Shown here one piece after another: positions 55,545-64,000 of a DNA stretch of 64,000 nt. This stretch comes from Eumeta japonica (lineage: Eukaryota > Arthropoda > Insecta > Lepidoptera > Psychidae), in NCBI GenBank assembly GCA_005406025.1, contig BGZK01000872.1:186001-250000 (forward strand), read 5' to 3'. A program made the position numbers and the translations under genes. Every line of letters starts with the position of its first letter. Within the stretch, counting starts at the first letter, position 1. Below the pieces are notes generated by a model. The model was given only the letters and a program-made list of their open reading frames with translations, was not told the DNA's origin and made no database searches.

Positions 55545-58500
55545 AATACTTAAATTTCGCTTAAAGTTAATCCACTAGATTTTCTGAGTAAATCCCAACG
55601 TGAGAGCTAAGCATTAAGTTTTTCTCAAATATAGAAATTCGTCTTCAAGTTAACATAACATCTTCCAAAATTCTGCAATTAATAATATTATCCGTAATAT
55701 ATCTACTTATTTGTTGTTCGTTTTTTACTTATGATACTTTTTGAAAATCGTCACTAATTTAAAACAAAATAGAAACACATTTTATAAAATTCGACATTTT
55801 ATTTGTTTTTGAAACTTTGAATCAAAAATAAATTGTAATTTGAAATAGGACCCTACATGTGACGGCATACCGCGCTGTGACGAAGCGACGAGCGGAGCGG
55901 TGCACTGTAGCGATCAGACATAGAAATAAACACAAATGATAGTTGACTAACAGTGTGGTCGCGCGATCGCTTACGCATCGCTTCTTGCCGCTCGCTACGT
56001 CGCTCGCTGTACAAACCCATCGTACTCTATAGCACGTTTGTTAAAATGGCAACAAAAGGCGAGTGAACTTAGCTGTCGTTTTATATATATAATAAAATTG
56101 TTATTGTAGTTTTTTCCTGACGAATGTTTCGCGAAATATAGATGTGAAATCAATTAAGGCTTCGTATTGTGATAGAGTTACGTATGACGATGAAGGCGTC
56201 AAATGCACAAATGAATGTCGCCATTTTGCGGATATGAGAATTGAGATAATGCGAAAAATATTTCGAAGCTAACTCTATACTGAAACTATAGAACTATGGT
56301 ATTTTACATAACACTTCTTCTATACCTTTAAGTATTAGGTTAAATTACGACTAAACAATTAAAAAGATTTATTGACAAAATAAAGTATAAATCATGATTA
56401 TGATATCCCGGTAGAGATTGTTATTAGAGTGGTGATTTTTATATAAAACTCTTAGGAATAAATACTGAAAAACAAAAATACGAACGCGTTTCTCAATACA
56501 TAAATTACGTAAAATAGTCATCGTTTAATCATTCCATCGTTGTATGTATCGATAAATGGCAGTCGTATATCGATATCGATTTCGTCACTCGGAACTGCCT
56601 CGTCTCGACTTCGAAACCCCTAACCGTTTAGCGTCAAACAAATAAATTTTCCAATAAAAGGTAATGTTTTTCACAAAACTTAAAGCGGAGAGAATACTGA
56701 AGAATACCTATGAAAATTTCTGTACATCGTTCGAATAAAATTTATTTTATTATAACGTGACTATGTTTGTGTACACTTAAGGTGACGCAGTGACAAAATA
56801 TTAATGTGACGTAGCGTAGCGCACACCGCGGTACTGCATACCAAACGACGCGCGTGTTTGCTTATTTTTAAACGACGCATCTGACATGATTTTTTTTTAT
56901 CTGTGAAAGATTACCTGGAATCAATTTGAAAAATTCAACTGGAATTTTAAAGTATTTGTATGGATCAATCTGCGTAGAAAATTTGGTAATTTAAATCAGC
57001 CCCGATTGCATTTAAAATGGTAAATCTCTCTTTTAAAGGAAGTACCTTTGATAATTTATTCTCTGTTATAAAATGAAATAACTTGTATAACGGAAACTGA
57101 CAAATTGAAGTCAATAACAAGAAGAATTGTCACCAAAGATCAATTTCACATGTTTCGTATTTTCTGAGAAAAATCGAGATCTCTGTCACTAAAATTTCCA
57201 ATTTGTCACCTTTAAAAGCCCCCGTACGAACAAGCAAAAAAATAATAATGGTTGCGGCACCTTTCATGTTATTTACGAAGTTTTCATTGCAGGTAAGAAG
57301 GAATTTAAACAATCTGACAATTATTGATTACAATATCATTGTGAATTAAACATTAGTTTTTGTTGCGAGTAAACGAAAAGAAAATATTTAATTAAAAAAT
57401 ATGATAAGCACGTTTTTGATTGCACTTGTTAGAACTGCGTTTTGATCGAGTATATCAAAATTAAAATTAGTTCGAAGCCGGGACGTAAGCTTGAATTGTT
57501 AATAGTTGCATAAAAGTCGTGCAAATTAATTATATATAAAAAAAAAGTTATTATTTAATATACATAGGTAAGGTTTTAGACATTTTGAGCATGTTGTATT
57601 AAAAAGGATAATATGACGGATAGATCGCTCCACTTGGATTTTGTATTGTTTCCATGTGATGTTTTGAAGCTTTATAAACCTTGTTTAGACGTATATCTTA
57701 ACTTCACTTACTTCTATTTAAAATAATAAGCAATATTTTGAAAGCTTTCTTATAAGGCATACGTTTAGATTTTTAAATAGATATACAAGGTGAGAAATTA
57801 TGTTAGATTTTATGATGTAACATCGCATCCGAATGAATTAAAATGGTCTACGTGTAGGAAGAGAATGCAACTTTTTAGTAGCAAAATGTTTTTTTTTTTT
57901 TACCTTACGGACACTGAAAACATTTTTGATAATGTTTTCCATCTTACCTTTTTATCATTCACTATCGAAACCGACTTCAAAACTATTAATACAAGTAGCG
58001 TTATGCACTGCGTGAACTATTGGTCCATTATGAGGTAGAAATGATTTTTGGATTTATTAGATATATCATAAGAAGTGATACATATAGTGTCAAATCAAAA
58101 ATTCGAATTTTGTACCTTGAAGACCCCCTTGACACCTGTCATTGGCTTCGCCATATTCATATAACATCGAAAATTTTTGACGTAATTTATTTAGGTGGAC
58201 ATAAATACAACCCATAGGATTTCTTTTACACAAAATTTGTTTCCAATTGGCGGACATCGTCTTTTTGAAACTGTTACATTCATTACAAAGAAATATCATT
58301 TTTCAGATTTCGTTATATTTGTTTAGTCTATTCCAGTAACGAATAAATGCGTAATGCCCAAATCACACAGTTTTAGATTTACTTATTGAAAAGGAATTTG
58401 ATTTTTTTTTTAAATATTTTATAAACTGCGGGTAATCGAAAGAGGAGTCGCATAGACGTTGCAAAAATCATTAGAATAGCTTAGACTATTAAATTAAGAT

Positions 58501-58840
58501 TCAAATATTGAATTATAGTGTCTTAATTCTGGTTTCATTTTAGCAACAACTTCAAAGTATAAAAAATTAAATTCAATGTCTATTTCATGAAAATTAAAGT
58601 CTAACCTCTACTACAAATCTGACTTTATTTTTGTGTCAAGCAAAAAATTGTTCATTTACATATTGATAAAAAAAAATATTTCTAAGATTTTCTTTTGTAG
58701 TTCGTAATTCAATTTATGTAATGCATAACAAGGCCATCCTAAAATAGTTTTTTTTTATTTAGTTAATGGAGATCCTCATCTTTCTTTTTTTTTTGATCGA
58801 AAAGCGAAATTTTTAAATTGTTAAATTATATAATTATTAA
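55545..58840. other. Intergenic stretch, no gene recognised
   Basis: AT-rich except a CG-dense patch at 55855-56030 (GACGAAGCGACGAGCGGAGC, with a partly inverted GCCGCTCGCTACGTCGCTCG about 80 bp later) and a smaller one at 56805-56870. Open frames up to 82 codons have no motif. Confidence 0.4.
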
Positions 58841-58844
58841 ATGG

Positions 58845-58939
58845 CATTTATTTATTTACATCACAAAAGTACAATATTTTGCAGTCTGGTCTCTGATACA
58901 GTCATAAAGACCTGTGCTACAGGTCACCAGGCTCCCCAA
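58845..58939 (-). mobile_element. Possible LINE/SINE 3' end
   Basis: On the minus strand, GGAGCCTGGTGACCTGTAGC runs into 'TGTACTTTTGTGATGTAAATAAATAAAT', a typical 3' end with an A-rich tail. No coding sequence is recognisable and the family is unknown. Low confidence. Confidence 0.25.
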
Positions 58940-58944
58940 CGTAA

Positions 58945-61541
58945 TTTACAAAAAAATAATTTTATTCTTTTGATCAAGTAAAGATAAAAGAAGTTTAATT
59001 CATTTTAAATAAAATCACCAAATAAAGTAGACGACAAAAAGTTGCATGCTCTTTTGACCGTTTAAATTATACTAGACCGTTTTATTTATTTCTTAAGTAG
59101 GAATTTGTATTCTGTTTCAAAGTCTGTTTTTTGAACGGCTTTGCTTGCGCATTGCCTATACTGTAACTTTATTATATAAACTCGAACTGGTACGTATTGA
59201 TTCCTGAATTGAAGTCAGGAACTGGTTCGTGTTAATTTATTTATATTCTATTCTAAAACGTTACAAAGGACTGTCGGTGCCGTTGTCGGAGTTTTATGAA
59301 AAATTACAATAAAAAATATAAAATAGTGAAAAATTGTTTTATTCGATGAATTTAACTCCATTCCCTAAGATGACGCTTGACGCTGGACGAGCTTTGGGCT
59401 AATCTACCGACGGCCTTATGAATCCTTGGAGCTGATTTGATTTTGTAATCGAACAGCAGACTTACTTTTTTAAGTATTAAAAAAGTACATAATAAATGAT
59501 TAAGCTCGTGACATTTACCATAGCTTAAGAAACTCTAAGCCTCATTGGATATATAATTTATTTGTGAATTAGGTGCAGTTATACAAAAACTATTTGAAAA
59601 TTGTTTCAAAAGTTAAATTCGAATTCAATGGAGATATATCTTTATTTTATAGATTATAAATAACACTTGAAATACGTCACAATATTTTAACATTTTCCTA
59701 CTTTAACCCATTACTACTCGTTCGAAAGGTAATTTTCATCAAAAAGAAAGTTGAGGTTTTTTTTAAGATTAAATATATTTTCCAAACAAATAATTTATAT
59801 AAAACAACCACAAAGAAACAAGCTTTTAAGAAGTCGAGCTGTTATATATATATATGAACATTTGTTCTCTAAATATTCATAAATTGTATAATATTCTTTT
59901 TTTAACGAGCATTCGCTCAATAACAATTTTAAGTTAGTTTAAAGGTAGATTTTGTTTATTCTCAGGAACCTTATCGAATTCAGAATAAATGTTTTTCAGA
60001 ACATCAACTCAATTACCAAATCGATAGAAACTTTGAATTTTTTGTGTTCAAAAATAAGAAATGAATTAGTTATATGGAAATCATCCTTCATAAAAGTATT
60101 GTAAGTAAAATCTTACTTTTGTGAAGTAAGACCAACAACTACTTCCGCTTTTACTTACCAATTCTAATTTCTTTCGACATATAAATTCCTCTCCTAATTC
60201 AATTGCGAGTAAATTTTAATTTGAATCAGGCAACGCTAAGCACACGAGCGCCATCGTTCGTCGATCCCAAAAAACTTCCTTGGCCAACAATGGGATTATG
60301 ACGACGAAAATGAAGATGTAATAAGGTATTGAATTGTTAGATCCACCTGTCGCCGTTTTCAGTATTATTTACATCGACGTATACAATTGCCCGTGTCTTT
60401 GGTCTAACTGGGCAACCATCGACATTTGTTCCTTGGACCGTCTTGTGTAATCGTTCAAGGTATTTTTATACTTTACCGAAATCGTTTTCAAAACGAACTT
60501 TTACGTAAAATAAAATTTCTATAAAAATAAGGAATACAAAATTTTTGGGAATAGTAATATTATAATAGCACGCAAAATGTTCATATAATACTTTAATTTC
60601 GTTACTAAACACCATTGAAGGAAAAAAAATGTTTACACATTCACTTTGGTTACAAAATATCTTAAAATATTTTTCAAACACGTAACTACATATTTTTCAT
60701 TTTGTTAAGTATAAAAAAATTATTACAAAAAATTAAAGAAAAGGCAAATGTCGTTTTTATTCAACGCAACATGCTTACATATTCTTATTGAGGCTAAAAC
60801 AAATTTTATTTATTTATTTACCATCGGTTCGGATCCCAAGCCATGTATCCCTTTCAGGCATGCATTCAACATTATTGTCCTTCGCATGCAAAAAAATGAA
60901 AGGGACGGGGAAGAAACATCGTTTAGAAAAATAACATAGTATTTAAACTTAATTCATATTTAGATATTACAACACTTCCACGCGATACACTTATTAAAAT
61001 ACTGATGTAGACAATGCGGAGTATCTGAAAATACGTTATTTTAAATAACAGTAATAATACATTATATTTTCAATACATAATACGGAACTAAATTAACCGA
61101 AACCACTTTAAGCGTCAAAACAAGTGACATTAATAGCTAATCAAAGAGTATAAATTCTTGATTTCATTAATTACATATCACATGACATTCATTAACAACT
61201 AAATAAATAATTTTCACATTCAAACTAACTAGACATTTAAGACAGATTATTGTTTTAAATTTTATAATGTATTACTTGTAATAAACTTAAATGTATCTAA
61301 AGAATGCGTATAGACCGCCGTCTTTTTATTTCATTATATATAGGAATCAGATCTCTAGCTCTTTTTAGCTATTTATACCTTTCCTCCGTCTCTTACAAAC
61401 AATTTAACACACTCTCCTCGAACCCTTCTTGGCATAAAATTTTCGTTTTAGTCTTCAAACAACTCCATTGTTCGCCATCTTGTATGTAACAGCCATCTTG
61501 GTGTGGTAAAAGTTTCGCCCTATTTGTTCGGGGAAAATTAC
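58945..61541. other. Intergenic stretch and presumed 3' region of the minus-strand gene
   Basis: AT-rich. Candidate poly-A signals for the minus-strand gene are the reverse-complement AATAAA at 61325-61330 and a cluster around 60805-60820. A 43-codon minus-strand frame at 60337-60465 was considered and not called. Confidence 0.4.
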
Positions 61542-61670
61542 CTACATTAGAGCAGATCGTAAGCGCATTCGGCAAAACAACAGAAACGCCAACAGCGCTG
61601 CAGCCGCTGCGCCAGCTATTAAAGCGCTTTCCTCTCGTCGGACACCTGCCGAACGCTCCACCACGGCGCT
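61542..61670 (-). CDS. Bcl-2-like exon 5 (tail anchor)
   Basis: Acceptor CGTCTTTCAG|AGCGCC, phase 0, TAG at 61544-61542. Encodes SAVVERSAGVRREES, completing BH2, then the hydrophobic ALIAGAAAAALLAFLLFC and the basic end RMRLRSALM. The short hydrophobic tail with flanking Arg is typical of tail-anchored proteins sent to mitochondria or ER. Confidence 0.8.
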   Translation of the reverse strand, partial: SAVVERSAGVRREESALIAGAAAAALLAFLLFCRMRLRSALM

Positions 61671-63914
61671 CTGAAAGACGACAAATATGTATGAAAAATG
61701 TATATTAATTTCGCAAAAAGATTATAAATCAGGTTCAATGTTAGAGACAATTTGAAATTTACAGTTTTTTAAGAAATTTTACGTGATGCTTTGGAAAAAT
61801 TTCTTAAATATCTTAGTACCGTGCTCTTAATTTTTATGAATTCGTTTACATATGGATGAATTAATATTTACAAGTGTATAACTGTCTGTTTTCCCTCTCT
61901 AGATAATTATATTAAAATTTCGAATAGATCTGTCACTTTCAAAAATTGCTATTCCAGTGGCTGAATCATTGTCTACATCGAAATTATACTGAAAAATTTA
62001 TGAATGAACCTGCGTATAGGATGTATTTACTGTAATGGAAGATTTCTTACCCATCCGCCATGTCTGATCGCCCACGGCGTAGCACAGAGAGCAACATGCT
62101 TGGCGGCCCAGTCAGCAGCACGACACCAGCCGCCCACGCGGACGGCGCGCGCGCACACTTCACATAAGAACGCCAGTACTAGTAGAGCTCGTTGATCTAT
62201 CCGGGTACAAGCCTAAAACATTTCTTCATTATATAAATTTCATTATAAGTAACACAGTCCCCTAATTACACAAAGCAACATATCCAGTGTTTGAAAAAAA
62301 TATCTCATTAATTTCAAATGAGCTTGAGTGTTTGAAGTTTTTGAGAAGTAAAGGAATAAAAACTATAGCAAACATACTACTTTGGATCTACAAGTTGCAC
62401 AGTGGAACTATATAGGTGTGGATGCCGAGAGAGGGCAAAGAATGCAATTATTGCACTACTGAAACACATTTTTTAATTTTATACCCAAAAAATCCCCCAC
62501 ACAATATCCTGCAAAATGTCTATCCTGCAATATGCGCCTACAACCACAACCTCATAGACTAAGTTTTGTGATCAACAATCGGGTAACAAAATGGCAAGTA
62601 TTATCAATTAATTTTTATACGATACACATTAATTATTTTTAAGACGTTGACAAGAAAAATATAAATCAAAACAATTACTAACAATGATAACCCCAATCGA
62701 ACGTATCCTGTATGATAGATTTGTAACCTGATAAATCTCCTGCATGATGTCCTCGAAGGCCACCTGGTCCAGGCTAAGTAGCGGAATATGTTCTGCGCGC
62801 GCGGCGAGCCGGGCGCGCGCCTTCGTGTGGCGAAAATGGCGCGCGGCGCGCTCCAGGGCGCGCCAGTCACGCCAGTACCACCACCATCCTCTGAAAAAAT
62901 AAGTCAAATTACTTCAATAAAATGTCCTCATTTAAGAGATGAATAATTGCAAATAGGATTCTGGTACCTTAAAATTCTCTAACTTGAATTATGTGTGCGC
63001 AGATAAATTAAATTTAATACTGACTATCGATAAGGTATCGCAGTGTAACTGTGCATAACTCAATAGCGTTATAATAATCAGATTTTTGTAGCTAATTTCA
63101 TGCGACCGAAGTCGATAAAAACAAGCTATTTGAGTACATTAAAAAAATTAACGAGAGGCGCCGTGGGACACCCGGTTGGAACGAAGTTCCTTTCGCTACA
63201 TATCAAATATTTGTCAAATAACAAACACAACAAAGGAGTGACCAGAGAATTGTATTTAACAATTCTTTAATTTAAATACGATTTTATTATAAACTACTGA
63301 AATATGTTAAACATTTCAACATTTTCTATTGTACCACCAAAAATTGAACATAACAACTGACCTGGGATCAGGAGCGGCCGGGGCGGTCGCGCATGCCGGC
63401 GGTTTGATGTTCTCCAATCTGAAGTGTTGCAGAAGCAGAGCTCTGAACAATCGCACGCCCCTTTCTTCCTCTTGCCCTTCCAGGTGCGGCCCCCTCCAAT
63501 GTCCGGGGCACTCGTCTCTCCTTTCCTCGTCCAATGACACTTGTCGCAGCAGCGGAGCCCGAGGACCGCCATACTCTTCTAGAGGTTGAACACTGCAAGC
63601 TAAAAAACAGATTATTGTTATATGTATTGTGCTTGAATACATACATCGGAAAAGGAGATTAGAAGAAATAGTAATTGCATTTTGCGTCTGTCTAACTAAA
63701 GATTAATCATACAAACACACAAAGCAAATATATTTTGATGGCATCCTACTTACGTAACACTGATCCATAAGTAAATTATACTAATTAATTTATGTATATC
63801 ATTCGTATAATAACCAACCATATTCTATTTTAGGAAATCATTTGAACACATTAATAAAACTCTCCGCGGAGCAGCGTACTCACCATGTACTGGTCCCAAT
63901 GGCGAACACTGCAT
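61542..63914 (-). CDS. Divergent Bcl-2 family protein, tail-anchored, five exons, 240 aa
   Basis: Joining 63914-63884, 63599-63362, 62890-62728, 62212-62051 and 61670-61542 on the minus strand gives 723 nt, one open frame of 240 codons with GT/AG at all four introns (284, 471, 515 and 380 bp). Bcl-2 proteins control mitochondrial membrane permeability in apoptosis. Evidence: a BH2 motif (W191-AIRH-GGW198) with exact W-x4-GGW spacing; a hydrophobic C-terminal anchor at 214-231 ended by CRMRLRS; a helix-1-like segment at 57-75 (RGVRLFRALLLQHFRLENI) resembling BAX ALLLQGF; and an intron directly after Trp198, the position where the human BCL2 intron lies (alpha and beta isoforms part after W195). 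The BH1 signature (normally NWGR) is reduced to IDQR at 149-152, and I see no clear BH3 Asp. I cannot tell whether it promotes or blocks cell death. The gene converges on the NCKX gene. Confidence 0.75.
62051..62212 (-). CDS. Bcl-2-like exon 4 (BH1-like helix and BH2)
   Basis: Acceptor ATGTTTTAG|GCTTGT and donor GGATGG|GTAAGA, both phase 0. Encodes residues 145-198: ACTRIDQRALLVLAFLCEV (the BH1-equivalent core helix, with Arg152 kept but Trp-Gly missing), CARAVRVGGWCRAADWAAKH and ALCATPWAIRHGGW. The exon ends exactly on the GGW of BH2. Confidence 0.8.
62728..62890 (-). CDS. Bcl-2-like exon 3
   Basis: Acceptor TTTTTTCAG|AGGATGG and donor TATCAG|GTTACA (a weaker donor). Encodes residues 90-144: an unusual Trp cluster GWWWYWRDW, a strongly basic helix (LERAARHFRHTKARARLAAR) and SLDQVAFEDIMQEIYQ, which I align with the segment leading into BH1 in BAX-like proteins. 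BH3 would be expected in this region, but no L-x-x-x-G/A-D pattern is seen. Confidence 0.7.
63362..63599 (-). CDS. Bcl-2-like exon 2 (N-terminal region, helix 1)
   Basis: Acceptor CTGTTTTTTAG|CTTGCAG and donor GATCCCAG|GTCAGT. Encodes residues 11-89: an acidic/basic N-terminus (LRQVSLDEERRDE), CPGHWRGPHLEG, the amphipathic stretch RLFRALLLQHFRLENI and a Pro/Ala linker. A second AG 7 nt downstream (GCTTGCAG|TG) would put the frame into TAG after four codons, so tandem-acceptor use would switch off the product. Two other frames are also open across this GC-rich exon, but only this one joins its neighbours in phase. Confidence 0.7.
63884..63914 (-). CDS. Bcl-2-like exon 1
   Basis: ATG in a good context (ACCAAGATGC, A at -3) encodes MQCSPLGPVH plus one base, then the donor CATG|GTGAGT. 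No signal peptide. The short first exon is plausible because its phase matches exon 2 only with the upstream of two tandem acceptors. Confidence 0.6.
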
Positions 63915-63938
63915 CTTGGTGCAACGAAAATAAAAAAC

Positions 63939-63959
63939 TCAACAGAGGCAGAAAAACAT
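63939..63959 (-). promoter_or_regulatory. Six-codon upstream ORF in the 5' leader
   Basis: An ATG at 63959-63957 opens MFFCLC and stops at TGA (63941-63939). It lies in the same frame as, and 24 nt before, the main ATG at 63914-63912. The same TGA closes the main frame upstream, which supports the chosen start. If the transcript begins upstream of it, the uORF could lower translation. The transcription start is not visible. Confidence 0.5.
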
Positions 63960-64000
63960 TTTTTTCCCGCAGTCACGAGAGTCCGTCGAACACTAGAAAC

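Noticed and set aside
55857..56850. Possible TIR pair of a ~1-kb element (CG-rich patches at both ends)
   Set aside because: The inverted similarity (GCATACCGCG-like) is short and interrupted, with no target duplication.
60337..60465. Minus-strand 43-codon frame with a protein-like reading (TNVDGCPVRPKTRAIVYVDV)
   Set aside because: No start codon, no convincing splice acceptor, and only 43 codons; may be chance or an isolated exon, cannot be supported.
63294..63646. Alternative frames across Bcl-2-like exon 2 (MAVLGLRCCDKCHW and a Ser-rich frame)
   Set aside because: Neither joins exon 1 or exon 3 in phase; the chosen frame does on both sides.

Overview
This window looks like nuclear DNA from a moth or butterfly (Lepidoptera). 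It is AT-rich (my visual impression is about two thirds A+T). Its coding exons are short, GC-rich and separated by large introns. It also carries a typical lepidopteran set of transposon relics: RTE-clade LINE pieces, a Helitron, mariner, hAT and PIF-like MITEs, a Ty3/gypsy fragment and tRNA-derived SINE-like copies. There is no bacterial operon structure, CRISPR array or rRNA. The only tRNA-like sequences are SINE heads or pseudogenes.

Two host genes can be supported. (1) On the + strand, five exons (12972-13116, 35093-35292, 40348-40486, 42628-42880, 49467-49710) encode the C-terminal part of a K+-dependent Na+/Ca2+ exchanger of the SLC24/NCKX family, closest in my judgement to insect Nckx30C. 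The exons join in frame with good splice sites. They cover the end of the large cytosolic loop, the second exchanger repeat and the C-terminal membrane domain. The 5' half is not seen and must lie before the window. Introns of 22.0, 5.1, 2.1 and 6.6 kb hold most of the mobile-element debris. (2) On the - strand, 63914-61542, five small exons splice in frame into a 240-residue protein that I read as a divergent Bcl-2 family member. It has a BH2 motif of the form W-x4-GGW, a basic-ended C-terminal membrane anchor, a helix resembling BAX helix 1, and an intron placed immediately after the GGW, where the BCL2 intron lies. Its BH1 signature is degraded. This is the most interesting locus in the window.

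Layout: 1-12.97 kb, sequence upstream of the first visible NCKX exon (probably intron), with an unidentified ORF broken by one stop, a Helitron, an RTE LINE and a hAT-like scrap. 13.1-35.1 kb, the giant intron, with another RTE piece, CpG-rich blocks, a ~200-nt hairpin, a long-TIR element, a perfect 20-bp-arm palindrome, a mariner relic, a gypsy integrase relic and a hAT MITE with a near-perfect 8-bp target duplication. 35.3-49.5 kb, the smaller NCKX introns with a second, nested mariner, a SINE and a PIF-like MITE. 49.7-61.5 kb, intergenic AT-rich DNA with a short hairpin element and an (AT)n tract. 61.5-64 kb, the Bcl-2-like gene, running towards the NCKX gene (convergent, tail to tail).

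The two genes act separately as far as the sequence shows: one extrudes Ca2+ at a membrane, the other is a putative tail-anchored apoptosis regulator. Part 1 calls rest on reading frames, splice sites and family motifs seen by eye. No database search was possible.
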